A DNA stretch of 64,000 nt from Hemerocallis citrina. Taxonomy: Eukaryota; Streptophyta; Magnoliopsida; Asparagales; Asphodelaceae. Below the pieces are notes generated by a model. That model was not told the DNA's origin, did no database searches, and saw nothing but the letters and a program-made list of their open reading frames with translations. The position numbers were made by a program, and so were the translations under genes. Position 1 is the first letter of the stretch; the number at the start of each line of letters is the position of its first letter. Of this stretch, positions 9,363-21,813 are shown one piece after another. The stretch spans positions 179,657,654 through 179,721,653 of the forward strand of contig CM030368.1 in NCBI GenBank assembly GCA_017893485.1. The letters run 5' to 3'.

Positions 9363-10007
9363 CTGAACAACAATTGTCTCGCGGACAAATCTGGATACAC
9401 ATCGCTGTTATAAGAAATAAATAAATATACAACAATATTCTCAAAAAGATGGAGTAGTAATCAAAGTGTAAAATGCAATTCTACTTTTAAAGAATAAATG
9501 AAAAGAAACGATATTAATTGATAATAAATAATAGTCAAAGTAGTAGTTCTAAAAGAGAAACATGATTGGTGTTGTGCACTGAAGGCCCAACTGTGTATAT
9601 GCTTTCAAAAACTTACCCTTGTTGTAAACAGTAAAAAAAATTAGATTTATTTGCATGGACATTGCCCATCCTTTTTCAACTAACTTCAATCGGGAAGCAT
9701 TTAAAGTTCGAAACTAATTTTCGACACGGGTTATTAATTGGAAATTCTAAATTCGATGTAAAGATTATTACATAATAGGAAACATGTTTGGAAGAATAGT
9801 TCTTCAATGAGCATGAGCACTTGATAGGCTGAGATTGTTTCAAGCCGTAGTTGTGCCCTAATGCACAATCATGCACACAGATTACTAGTTTTTGTCAGTG
9901 TAAACACCAAGTAAAGACTGCTCATCTTATTTATTTATTTATTTATTTATTTAAAAAAGGAAAAGAAAATTACGATCTTCTTCTCCCACTAAACCGCACG
10001 AAACCAA
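9363..10007. other. AT-rich 3' flank of the dioxygenase gene
   Basis: No gene or clear repeat. A (TTTA)n microsatellite at about 9929-9953 reads as overlapping AATAAA on the minus strand, about 55-80 bases past the dioxygenase stop codon. It could serve as that gene's polyadenylation signal. The part nearest the gene (about 9890-10007) resembles 39690-39800, the flank of a paralogous 3' end. Confidence 0.6.
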
Positions 10008-11236
10008 TCATTGCTGTAGCTTCATCTGATCCAAAGTGCTCTTCCCATCAAGTTTGGCAGATAAAACCAATTTCAAGTAGCTCTGGCCGCTCAAGGTGTT
10101 ATAGTACTTCTCAGTTCCTTCCACAAGCTTTGGAAGAGGGCCTACCGGTACATCGTAATTTGGGTTGACAAATGTGGCGATCGACAATCGTTCATTATTT
10201 GGATTTATGACTGCCCTGTGCTCAATACTTTTGTATCTCCCATTACTCATTATCTATCAAAATAAAGGAAGATTTAGTAAATGTGTGGCTCAAACACAGC
10301 TTAACTAAGGCATTGGTAGAACTACACAACTCTCGACGCATTGACTGATGTCTGCATTATTTGCACTGGATCAGATCTTTCCCAGTTCGTATCTAATATA
10401 ATCAACTATACAACTGAAAATAATATATCCATCTCAAGATAATGTTAATGTATCAGAGATAGTTGATGAAAATTACCTCAACAATATCACCAATGTTAAC
10501 AATGAAAGCACCAGGAATCGATTTGATGGGGAGCCATCTACCATTTCTTTTAATTTGGAGACCTTGCACTTGATTGACTTGAAGGAGCAACGTTAATCCC
10601 ACTGCATCAGAATGAGGTGAAATACCCAACACTTTGTTGGAATGGAGACATGGAGGATAGTAATTAATCCTTGCATATTGTAAACCATCGTTGAAACGTT
10701 TTATAAATTCATCTGGATGCAGTCCCAAATTCTTGGCCATCATTCCTAACAAACAATCTGCAACTTTCTTCAACTCGGCTGAGTATTTGTCCAACGTATC
10801 CCTATTAAGATAAGTTCATTGATGCCTTCGAAAGGACCCCAAACAGTTCAAAATGAAGATATATAGAGAGTATAATTTGATAATCTTCACTTTAACCGGA
10901 AAAAAAAAACTTATTTTATAAATTTATATAAGCAAGCCATAGTTAATCATGTAAGACTTCTTGCAAATCACTTCAGCAGGATTATTACCTAAATGTGGGA
11001 GGATCGGTGGACCAGAATCTCATGTTCCGGAAATTGGCTGGTCGAGTTGTGAGAAAATACATATCTGACCACTCCAATTTCTGGTCCTCTGAGACCACGA
11101 ATGCCTGACCATAGCCTTCAATGTTTCCTGGCAATTGTGCAACAGATTTCTTGGCCTCTAAAGGCAATCGAAAGAACTCTTGAGTGTCAGTCTTCATCTT
11201 TTCAATGACTTCAGCAGGTACTCCGTGGTTTATAAG
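10008..11236 (-). CDS. 2-oxoglutarate/Fe(II)-dependent dioxygenase (SRG1-like, DOXC class), exons 2-4
   Basis: Exon 2 is 11236-10989, exon 3 is 10801-10477 and exon 4 is 10253-10008 (TGA at 10010-10008). All junctions are GT-AG and the phases agree (2/3 split Arg codon at exon 2/3, phase 0 at exon 3/4). With exon 1 at 33928-34209 this gives 366 residues, the usual size for SRG1-like enzymes. Exon 2 carries the DIOX_N continuation (LINHGVPAEVIEKM, GYGQAFVVSEDQKLEW). Exon 3 has NYYPPC and the iron ligands H240 and D242 (SPHSDAVG). Exon 4 has H297 (SIEHRAV) and the 2-oxoglutarate-binding R307-x-S309. The protein is a cytosolic oxidase of specialised or hormone metabolism; the substrate cannot be read from sequence. 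Family resemblance extends to SRG1 and alkaloid-pathway dioxygenases. No stop or shift is seen. Confidence 0.88.
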
Positions 11237-11539
11237 CTGAATTTCAACAATTAATTCTGAATGCATTATTAACCATTCTATGCAGAAAGGAAAGTGTTCA
11301 TTATATAATGGAAATTATTCTACTTTTTAAACTGACACGAGTGTCTCCATTGTCAGCTCCACACTCATTATTCATTCGCGGGCTTGCATGATTCATTGTA
11401 ATGCAAAATTAGTACAAAAGTTAGAACAATTAACCTGACTTTCAAGAGGATTCCAATACACTAAAGTAAGTGCCACTAGGGTCTAGTGGTTTCGCTAGTG
11501 AGGGATATTGAAAATATGCCTCAAAAATTTTTCTACGCT

Positions 11540-11918
11540 CAATTTAAAAAAAGTACACAAAGTATTGGGCCAGTTTAAAAAAGTATACAAAAGTTTTTTT
11601 TTTAAAAAAAAGGATACAATGTTTAAATAAAGTCCATTGGGTTAGTTAGGGTTAAGGTTAGTTCGGAGGGATTTATTTAAACATATGATTAGTTAAGTGG
11701 TGTTTTTTTAAACACAAATAAAAGATGAATGTGGTTTTTTTAAACACAAATGAAAGATGAAAGTGGTTTTTTTTAAACCCTACCCTAACCCTAACCCTAA
11801 CCTTAACTAACCCAGTGGACTTTATTTAAACATTGTGTCCTTTTTATAAATAAAAAAAAAAACTTTCGTGTACTTTTTTTGAACTGGCCCAAAATTTTGT
11901 GTACTTTTTTTAAATTTA
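11540..11918. mobile_element. 379-bp MITE-like inverted-repeat element with TTAGGG-type motifs
   Basis: Inverted arms of about 135 bp: left AATTTAAAAAAAGTACACAA...GGGCCAGTTT...TAAATAAAGTCCATTGGG, right its diverged reverse complement. The right arm contains CCCTAACCCTAACCCTAACC and the left arm GGGTTAGTTAGGGTTAAGG. The centre has two to three copies of a 31-bp unit (TTTTTTAAACACAAATGAAA). No convincing target duplication. Confidence 0.75.
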
Positions 11919-12029
11919 GCCATTTTTCTAAGATTTAGAGTCTTTATTCCATGGTTATTTTCTTTTAGAATTATATCTTTCTATATTTGAAATATTTGAT
12001 ACAGTCTCTTGTAATTATCTTCATATATT

Positions 12030-12513
12030 TGTTAGAATTTAATCCTAACTTGATAAGGGATAATATATTTGACTAAGTCATAAACTACTAACTTTAACAA
12101 ACATATCAATGTTACTACTCTATAAATATAAGAGAAAAGATTGCATCTAAGTATTTCTAATAGAAAAGAAAGAAACTAGCAAGCTATATAAATAATAGAT
12201 CACTGTAATCAAAAAGAGAAAAGAGAGAGGCTAAGAGGCACATGTTTTATAATTTTCTTATTATCTAACTAATGTTGGTTCCGAATTCATCTTTTGATTT
12301 ATTTTTTTTAAAATATTTTTCTACTTGTTACAATTCCAACATATTTTTCCGAATTCTCCGAAGAAGTACGAGTTGTTGGGTCTCTATCCAATTCCGCGAT
12401 TTTGACCTAACAACTTGTATCAGAGCGACATGTTGGAATATCCAACCGAAGGTGATGGCGTCTCCTTCAAACATCAGTTCAACAACTCGTTTTAGAATGA
12501 AGAAGATGGCACA
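12030..12513 (+). mobile_element. Head of a copia-type retrotransposon (LTR, primer site, first codons of gag), truncated
   Basis: The LTR is 12030-12412 (TGTTAGAATTTAATCC...GACCTAACA, 383 bp), with TATA-like CTATAAATATAAG near 12120. It is followed by TTGTATCAGAGC at 12415-12426, a one-base variant of the tRNA-iMet primer site. An ATG at 12454 then opens a gag start (MASPSNISSTTRFRMKKM). The frame is cut at 12513 by the start of gypsy LTR A, and no continuation is seen on the far side of the nest. Confidence 0.75.
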
Positions 12514-15500
12514 TGTAACGCCCCGAATTCCAAACACATGTAATTCATAGCAAATAGGATCTTTTATTTCAAATTCGTACAAATTTACAAGGAATTTAAA
12601 ACTTTTCATTTACAACATGTTCTTTACAACAGCACAGCGGAATTAAATGAATACAATGCAATGTACAATAATGAAAATTCTTCAATCTTGTAATCAACTC
12701 ATCATAGTGACTTCAAGCCCATACCAAGTCCAATCCTGCATCTGAAAAACTGTGGGCATGTCAGTTGCATACAACTGACGCAATGCTATAATACAGCGAT
12801 TCTTCTTACTTTAGCAAACACAAAATTGAATGCAAACAGAAAATGTGACTATCCTAGTCGTGTCAGTGAATGATATGACAATGTTTAATGCAGACATTAC
12901 ACTACGATGACACTAATGCATACTTGTTCGGATTCTATGCATATCATACTACATAGGTCCGAGGGCAAGCCTTTATCGTACTTCTCAATATAGGGTTCAA
13001 TCCCTCGGCATGCAGCCTACTACTATGACTAATACAAGATTTAGATACTTTGCAAGTATTGGTTCTCGTCCCGTAATACTGGAGATCAATCCTACTCCGC
13101 GGATCATTCTGTGGCCTATTTCATCTATCGTCCAGGAATACTGGGGATTGTCTCACTCTGCGAGTCATCCTGGAACCCTCATTGCACAAATACCCCGTGA
13201 GCACTGCTCTCGCCCCGTAATACTGGAGATCAATCCCACTCTGCGGACCATTTTGTGGCCTATTCATCCATCGTTCCGGAATACTAGGGATTGTCTCACT
13301 TCGCGAGTCATCCTGAAGTCCATAACTCATGTTTGCTCTTATTTCATCGTATCTCCAACTAGTGTCTGTCCTTAAGTTTAAGTTACAGTTATTAAGACCT
13401 AGAGTTTAGCTTTCCCTACCAGACTTAAACGAAAATACTGAGAATACTAGCCCACACTGGCTACTTCTCAAAGAGAAAATTAACCCACACTAGTTACTTC
13501 TCAAATTACATTTATCACAACTGCCGGTATTCTAGGTCCCGCTCACTCTAGAACAAGCAACCATCTCAAAAGAGATCACATAGGTTACATCTAACCTCAT
13601 ATAAAAATTTCCATTCATTAAACATCTTTTAACTTCTTTTATCCATTCTCTTTATGTTCATTATCAATCATAAAGTAACCAATTTCTTAAAGCAACATTC
13701 AATAACACTTGGTGAGTAAAAACCCTTATAAACATCACATGCTTAATATTCCAACTTCATTCTTTAATTATCTCTTAATTGCTCTTAAGGTACATCTTAC
13801 TAACATCCCAATTTTAAATCCAATTTTATACGTTGTAAAAGTTTTTGGACAACTAGAATAAAAGACATCAACCCAATGATATTGTAAAAATCATATAAAT
13901 TCCAATACTACCCCAAAATAGATTTATTAGTTTGATAGGAATCATAAATGAGTCTACTACAACTTTGTAGTTAAGATAGTTAAGATCATCTAAAATCGTC
14001 CTCAATTACTTCGTCTAAATTCATATGCAAAACAATAGGTTCACAATCCGAAAACTGCTGCTCATGCTACTAGTAAAAATCATTGAAAATTATATGAAAC
14101 ATTGTGTTCTTTAGATCAAATTAAGGTATACAAGTCTACTATAACTTTGTAGTTATAAGTTTTCCCAAAATAGTATGTCTATAATCCTGAATTCTTCGAA
14201 ATCTATAGTAGGGTCGAAAAGTTATACAGACTATCACTGTTCAAACTTATAAAATTCATTATAAATTTAGTTCTTCATGAAAAATTGATTTCTTAGACTC
14301 TAAACCAAGGTTAACGAGTCTACTTCAAGTTCTTAGTTTTGACCTTTCTCAAAATACTGCATCTAAGATGCCGAAATGATCAAAATCCGAAATGTATACA
14401 AATTTTCAGCAACTAAACAACTGCCAACCTGTCCTAAGTTGGGATTTTATTAAAATAGTAAACGACATCCAAATATCATGAAATTATAAAAGATGTTCTT
14501 GACATATACGAGATGCTCCTATAAAAATTTTAGCTCTAGATTCCATCTAGTTTAATATATATGATTTTTTAAAGTACAACTAGAACTCAAAACAGACACT
14601 TATGAAAATGCCCCCAAATCAATCATATCATAATTTCACACATTCAATCAACAACAAATAATCTAAACATGAATACTCAATCCATGTAAGTTATCATGCA
14701 TCTAACAATTCACACATATCTAGCATTCCACTAATAAAACTATATTAGAAAGTTGGAGAAACACCCACCTCAAATGTAGAACTCCTAATAGTAAAACTCC
14801 TAGAAAGTAATGCTCCAAAGCTCCAAACTCTCTCAAAAATGGCCGGCCTCTTCCTAGCACAACCCGCAAGCTCTCTTGCTCTCTTTCTCTCTTTTGTTTT
14901 TATTTTGAGTTGTGTTGTTCATGATAAAAGTATGGACTATTATAGAAAATTTGTGTGGTCAAAATAGCTCCCCACTTCCCAAAATAACTCTACAATTTCC
15001 ACTAACTCACACCACTCTCCCTCATTCTGAACCATGGTGAGAAACACGTGCACATGTAGTCAATGTGTGTGCACACTCTTTCGTATAAATTTTATTATTA
15101 ATTTTTATTAGGTTAGATGTGTGTGTTACACATGGCAAGTGTACCAAACTAATTATATTTAAAATAAACACCTTAGTGCACACAAAATTAATCATGGGCT
15201 TTAAATTAATTTTAGTGGTCTACAAAATGGATTTAGGCCTAATGGATTTTAATTAAGAATAAATCACACAATTGTGACTAGAATAATGAGATGAAAAATA
15301 TTTATGACTCAAGAAAATTTTAGAAACCAATACATGCACTGCAAATACGTGCATTGCATGTAAAAACAAATATTCAAATACGAAATATATTTGATTAACA
15401 AGGAAATGTTTATAAATAATTGAAATATAGCATACAAAAAGTATTTATTTTGATAATGTTACGGATATTACCCGTAATAGTACAAAATACATGTGCGTAA

Positions 15501-15546
15501 CACCCGTGGGCAAAATTGTCATAACTCAATTTTACGGGATGTTACA
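12514..15546 (-). mobile_element. LTR A (3,033 bp), 3' LTR of a minus-strand chromovirus-like gypsy element
   Basis: Bounded by TGTAACGCCC...GATGTTACA. The polypurine tract lies directly to the right, so on the minus strand this is the 3' LTR. It is homologous along its length to LTRs B and C. It contains a cassette at about 12918-13370 with repeated CCGTAATACTGGAGATCAAT / GGGATTGTCTCACT units. The minus-strand TATA near 14940 is damaged (TATAATAG compared with TATAAATAG in B and C). No target duplication matches the far end of the composite. Confidence 0.85.
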
Positions 15547-15562
15547 GTCTCCCCCCCTTAGA
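15547..15562 (-). promoter_or_regulatory. Polypurine tract next to LTR A
   Basis: The minus strand reads CTAAGGGGGGGAGAC directly before the LTR start TGTAACATCCC. It primes plus-strand synthesis and fixes the element's orientation as minus. Confidence 0.8.
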
Positions 15563-16419
15563 ATAGTTCTGTCCTCAGAACCTACTAAGGTAAAAATTAT
15601 ATCTTGTACACACCAAAGAAAAATCATTATTGTATATAGAAAAACTGTCAATACCAAGAAAAGAAATGTAGTATGTAATGTGAAAAACAAAGTAAAATTA
15701 TGTAAGAAAACTATGAGTATCAAAATTAATAAGAAAGAAACAAGAAAACTAGAAAAATAGCAGAAAAAGAAACGTGACCATAAAAGATAGTATAGATTGA
15801 AAGAAATTTTCATAAAAATAATGTTTGATCACATATTAGATATTATAGTAAAGGAAAATATAAATTAAATCATCAATTGTGAAAAAAATGGAAAAACAAA
15901 ATAATTGACAAGAAGCAAGGAAATCATAGAAAAAAATGCTTTACAAACAAGTATAGTAAACAAAAGAAAGTAGTCGGAAGTAGTACGAAAAGAGTAAAAC
16001 AAAAATAAAAGTATGGAAATAAGTAAGAAGAAAAAGAAATACAAGTGCACAGAATAAAAGCATTGAAATAGTATAGAAAAATTACAATGCAGTAATTTTT
16101 TTTTAAATAGACTAAGAACGTAAATAATCATTAAGTAGCTCAAAAATTTACTGAGATAAAAAAGATATTTTTTATGACAAAGAAATAAATAGTAAAAACG
16201 AAATAAGGGAAAGTATAAAAATATAAAGCAAACCGATAAATAATTGGAAAAGCATAATAATTGAAAAATAGTTAGCACTGACTAATAAAATTTAGAAAAT
16301 TTTAAGGAAAGAGAAATTTACTAATAGGAAAGGGAAAATGAATGATTAAAATCGTAAACTAAGAATATATGTTAATAGATAAAAGAATGCAGCAATTGAA
16401 GAGAATGTTGTTTTATGAA
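15563..16419 (-). other. Non-coding A-rich interior of the composite gypsy element, left part
   Basis: Very A-rich on the + strand (T-rich on the element strand) with no protein motif in any frame. It begins TTAGAATAGTTCTGTCCTCAGAAC, a sequence also found beside the polypurine tract of the 43.7-54.4 kb chromovirus, so the two families share this end. The rest looks like a non-autonomous (LARD-like) interior. Confidence 0.6.
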
Positions 16420-19400
16420 TGTAACCCCTATTTTTCCTATTTTGGATTTCTATTGTATTTTCATTTATTGTATCTGGATTCTTTCTATTATACAATTGTT
16501 TGCTTTTTTTGCGGTCCATTTTTTTTTTTTTTTGATCATTCCGTTATCTTTTCTTCTATTTGTGGTTCATTACAAATTTTGCTCCTCGTGATTTGAGATC
16601 GAGTTGTTCCGCTATAGGTTCATCCCATTGTTTTATGCTATTTTTCTCTTTTGGAACCTAAATCTGTACCTTAAACCCATTAATCCGTAACCCAAAACCC
16701 CAATTTCTTAATCCCTATAAATACCCTATTAAATAAACCCTAATTAATATCCCTCTCTCTCTCCGCTGCTTTCTCTCTCCCCTACCCCCGACTTTCTCTC
16801 CTTTCTCTCTCCCCATCCGTTCTTCGACCACCGCCTCACCCTCGTCACCCTAGCACCTTCACCGTCGTCTCCTTGCTCCACCCTCACCACCATCCCGTCG
16901 CCTTCGTCCAACCCATCGCCATCCACCGAATCCATTTTGCCTGCACCCATCTCCTCGCCGCTATCCACCTCGTCAACCACCCCTGATCCCTCTCCGTTGC
17001 CCCCGCAACCACCGCAAAACCCTCGCCTCTCGTCGTCGTCCAAGCCCCGACCTCCCCGCCGTTTCTCCTCCTTTGTTTCGTCCAGAAACAGAGCCTCCGT
17101 TGGAGCGCTATTTCCCTTGGTCGCTGCCGTCGGTTCTCGACTGCAGTGCCACCGTCGCCAGTCGTCGCCGCCCTCGCCGTGGGTGTCGCAGTCTTCGCCT
17201 CCCGCTGTCTCTCTCCTTCTCTGTCGCGATTGAGAAGAAGAAGCTCAGTGGAGTTGGTGTTTGTTGTTCGTGTGTGAGGGAGTTGGGACTGTGTTTGGTG
17301 TTTGTGAAGGAGAGTGGGTTTATGTTGCTGGGTGGTGTTTTGTGGAGTAGGGGATCCTAATCCCGTGTTCGGCGTTTGGTGTTTGGATTGGGTATTGCTG
17401 TGTACTGTTGTGAAGGAGTGATTTTGCTTGGTTGCTGTGTTGCGTTTGCTCGTAGGTCGCACGTGTTCGTGGTCTGTCGGCCGGGATTCCTATCCCGTTA
17501 TTCTATATATTCGAATCTAATAATTAAAAGGCAAGTCTCTTCTTGAACTAGTTGTTTGTTTTGTTCAAAATTTCTTTGATCTCTATAAGCAGATCCAGTC
17601 CTTTTCTTTATCGTACTGCTATTTGAATTTCGTTAAGTTTATGAGGGTTTACACGAGCTAACCCGATATACTCTTAACATCGTGCCTACATCTTTGATCT
17701 AAAACCTACTCCCTAATGTTTCATGCATATGCACATTTACATGAAAAATAACTAGATCCATGTGTTATAGAATTGTTTGGTAAATTAGATATGTTAGATT
17801 GATTTGATTTAATGAATTGATTACCATGCCTGTGAAATTGCATCTTAAAATTGAAATCATGCATGTTAAACATCTATTGGCACTTTGACTATTAATTAGC
17901 ATGAATTATATGATTGTATGATTAAATTGTTACCTATTCATATCAAAATAAATTCTGGACTGCTGTTTGTATCTTTTTGAATTAGATTTTCGACCATGTT
18001 GCTGTTGTATTTTAAAATAACTTTCTGAACATGAAATTTAGCCCCAGATGTCTAGTTTACTACTCTTTTTACGAATTTAAATTTCGATGTATAATCTGTT
18101 AGATATCATTATTTTAGTATAACTGTGTCAGAATTTCCAGATTCACAAATTCATACTTATCTTTCTGTTTCAGAATTTAATTGAACATGCTAACAGTAAA
18201 ATAAAAATATGAAATAAATTTGGCTGAACCCAGACATGTGTAGGAACTACCCTGAATTTTTGTAGATTTAATTAATAAGTTTTCTGACCAGAAACATGTG
18301 TGAACAAAATTTACAGCTTGCTGCCTAAACATAAAATCTGAAAAGAATAGAGTTTTCACCATAGTTTCTGTAACTTTTATATGTCGTGTATATATTTGCT
18401 TGAACCGGCAGAGAGCCTAGTTTCTAGAATTTCTGACAGATCCATATTTGTTTTTCTGTAATAGCGGTAATCTGTATTTTTGTACAGCAACATCATGCTG
18501 TCCAGATTATGTAATTTGTGTGTAATTGATGTTTGCTTCTTGTTTGGTCTGTAACGAGTAGAATTAGTCGCACCTAGCATCATACAACATTGACACCTTC
18601 TTGCATGCTTACATAGGATGAAAATAAACTATTAACAACCCGGAGTTTTATGGGTGGACTTGGTAGTGAACAATCGGAAAATGTACTCGGTAAAGACCTT
18701 CACATGAACACTTGACATTGAAGGAGGAGAAGTATTGATTGCAAATGATTGATTGTTAATTACTGATTGCAAATTATTGTTATCGACGCCAAGTACACGA
18801 TCCGTGATTTCACCATCAGTCTAAAACGTTCACTGTGTGCTTGCACTGAAACTGTGGTATGGAACACATGGGACGCAGTAGTACGTGCACTAGATAGATT
18901 AATAAAATGATTAATAACCTGTATTTATCATCTCATGCTTGTCCTGTATAGAACTTAACTTGACATCATTCATTACACGCAGGATTAAATATAGGCCTTT
19001 ACTATTATTGCCTATCTTTGCTTTTATTATTGACTTTGAACTCGTCTCTTTCCTTTGATATACATGCTTCCTTTGTTCTCTGCTTTGCTCTACTTGTTGC
19101 TCACGACTTGCTCTAAGGACATTATTTTCTCTCTTTTAGATCAAGAATTTACAGATACTGAAGGAACTATACCAGAAGGAATTGGTGAGCAACTATATTA
19201 GAGATGGAGCTAGATTGCGCTGCTTAATTTGCTTTATTGCTAGATTTATTTCTTTGAGCATTGTTATGACTTTGTACTTTGTTTTGGACTTATGTTCTCA
19301 GGGTTTGTTTTATTCCCAGATGTTGGATATTGTGTTGGATATTATTTGGATTATTTCATTTATTATTGAAGTTTATCTTGATTCATGTGATTTTATCTTT

Positions 19401-19527
19401 CTTGCGTGGCTGTGATATTGCTCATATTGCTAAGTTAGTCTGGTACAACTTATGGATGGTGTTTACATCATTCGTCGGGCCTACGTTACGTACTCGTATC
19501 CCATATTTTGGGAAGCGGGGCGTGACA
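16420..19527 (+). mobile_element. Solo LTR H (3,108 bp) with 5-bp target duplication
   Basis: Starts TGTAACCCC and ends GGGGCGTGACA, flanked by ATGAA at 16415-16419 and 19528-19532. TATA box TATAAATA at 16716-16723, followed by a CT-rich leader. No primer site or coding sequence is present, so two LTRs recombined to one. The ending GCGTGACA is typical of plant chromovirus LTRs. Open frames around 16744-17462 are by-products of the GC-rich leader. Confidence 0.88.
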
Positions 19528-21801
19528 ATGAAAAATCTGAAAAATATATGTGTTAAATTTAGCTAAAAGTACAAACAATATAAGATAGATATAATTATGC
19601 ATATCAAATATCACGATAAAAATAATTCGTAAGGTACATATAATAACTATATATGCGATTCAAAATTAAATACATAAAATAGTGATTAATATTTATTAAA
19701 ATATCTATAAGTTGTCAAGTATAGCAAAAAAAGCCAACATACAAAATTATACACGTACATAGATGTAAAAATATATGATGAAACAAACAATACTACAATA
19801 CAAATGTTATAAGCAACTGGAGAAACAAAATAAAATAATAGTAAAAGTAGCAATATATAATTGAAACATACTATTAATTGGGATAGAAATAAAATGTAGA
19901 TAGTAAACGAAAGTATAAATAATAAAAATCAAATTATATGAGTAGCAAACATATCAAAGATATGTTAGTAATAAAATATAAAAATGGAATTGTATAAAAA
20001 TACAAAGTAATAAAATAATTAATAGTAACCAGTTATATAGATTGAAAAATAAATAAAATAATAATAACACATATATGATAGATGTAGAAGCAAATATAAA
20101 TAATAAGGTAGTTAATTAAATGTGTATATAAGTATAACCATATCATAAATAATAAAGTTGAAGTAGTATAAGCTAAGTTGTAAAACATTATAAAATTGTA
20201 TAAACTTGTACAAAAATGGAATAGTGGTAAGTAAATATATATAGAAATAAAAGTGGGGGTTATTAAAGTAGAAGAAATCTCTTTTTTTGTGGGTTCGCCT
20301 CGTTGGTATCCAACTGCAGGCTTGCCTCCTTGACATCAAGTTGCATATTTGCCTCCACGACATCCGGTTGCAGTTTGCCTTCTGGATATTCGGTTGCAGA
20401 CTTTGCCTCTCCCGACATCCAGTTGCAGTTTGCCTCCATTGATGTCTAGTTTGCCCTCTCAACATCAGGTTGCACCGAAATGGTGAATGGAATGATGCAA
20501 TCTTCCATATGTACTTGGATATTGAGTGCTTAATGATGTTACATTTTGAAATTTGTGATATAAAAATGGATGTTAAGGTTGGGATAGTAAGAGGAGGAAA
20601 TGAAGTAGAAAACTATAACGATAAAATATTAAAATATAAGTATAGATTTTAAATATCAAATATATAAAATTAGTAGTAATGAAAGGGATTTATAAAATTA
20701 AGACAAAAATAGTATAAAGTATATGCATGAATTGGAAATACAAATGAGAACAATAATTATGTAGTGTAGTAAATTAGGATAATAAACATAAATAATTATA
20801 TAAAAAAATATAGTAATGTAGTAATTGGATAAGTGTAAAATGATATGTATAGTAAGTATGTTGAAAGACATGATATATATATATATATAAATCAGTGGAA
20901 AGTATATGTAGTAACCAAGGATGTAAAAATATAAATAGTGAGTGTACATGGTACGTTAGAGAAGTATAAAGCAACAAAATTAATAAGTGGCTATTAATAG
21001 TGAAAAGTAAATATAACAAAACAAACTAGCAAATAATATGTAATAACAATAGAATCGAATATAGGCTATTACACGAAAGTAGTAGGAAAGAAGATCTATA
21101 ATGCGCAGAAGTATGTCATATTTATATAACTAAAATATTACAATATTGTTAAAAGTATACTAAAATGATTAAGACAATGTAAAATAATGGAAAAATTATA
21201 GCATCGTAAAATCAAAGCATATATAAAATGAAAGTAAAAATGCAAAAATTCGAATTTTATAATATAATAGAAATAATAATAAAAGAAAATAATAGTTGTA
21301 ATAAAAATTAATAAGTGGTAATTTAAAACTTAATGAAATACGTAAGTAATAGCAAATGTAAACGGATAAACATAAAGGCACATAAAAACACGAAGGACAA
21401 AATTTTAAGACTGAAAGACAGATAAAACAAATTTAAAAGATCAAGACTAAGGAAGATAGACAAAATAATAAATATCCAAGTGAATTAATAGTATAAGAAA
21501 ATAACTCTTTGAAAAAATATTAAACGTTAAAGATGAAAAGTACTACGAGGAAAATCCACGAAGAAAAATTAAAAAGAAAAGTTAGTCTATGTATAAGTTA
21601 TCATGAATAGTTCAAACCAACCATAACGCTCGTGATACAAAGGAAAAACATGCTCGCATACAATATCACATCAATGTATACGAGAAGAGTATCGTGAATG
21701 CAAGTTCAATAACTTCATCCAGGACACCAAACTGACACTCACATTCCAATGTCCACCCTAATTGTGTTTTCCTTATAATTTTGTACTACTCATTGAAGTC
21801 G
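19528..21801 (-). other. Non-coding A-rich interior of the composite gypsy element, right part
   Basis: Continues the A-rich interior after the solo LTR. No RT, integrase or Gag motif in six frames. It ends in a leader-like stretch (about 21640-21800) that recurs at 29185-29360. If this is the whole interior between LTRs A and B (about 3.1 kb without the solo LTR), the element never had, or has lost, all coding capacity. Confidence 0.6.
20285..20475. repeat. Imperfect about 28-bp tandem repeat, 6-7 copies
   Basis: Units of the form TTTGCCTCC..GACATC..GTTGCA repeat from 20285 to 20475 with drift in length (about 21-30 bp). It is GC-richer than its A-rich surroundings and lies in the interior of the A/B element. 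Confidence 0.75.
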
Positions 21802-21813
21802 GCTTTGATACCA
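21802..21813 (-). promoter_or_regulatory. Primer-binding site beside LTR B (one mismatch)
   Basis: Minus strand TGGTATCAAAGC, one base off TGGTATCAGAGC (tRNA-iMet), separated by 3 bases from the LTR end. It shows that LTR B acted as a 5' LTR for the interior on its left. Confidence 0.8.

Noticed and set aside
11783..11805. Telomere or interstitial telomere array
   Set aside because: Only three to four CCCTAA units, inside an inverted-repeat element, and not the usual plant heptamer.
16744..17462. Ser/Pro-rich and Arg-rich open frames (96-192 codons)
   Set aside because: They lie in the GC/CT-rich leader of solo LTR H just after its TATA box. No domain, and all frames are open because of composition.
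20698..21381. Tyr/Leu-rich minus-strand frames of 61-83 codons
   Set aside because: Product of A-rich sequence; no conserved motif, and frames overlap in several phases.
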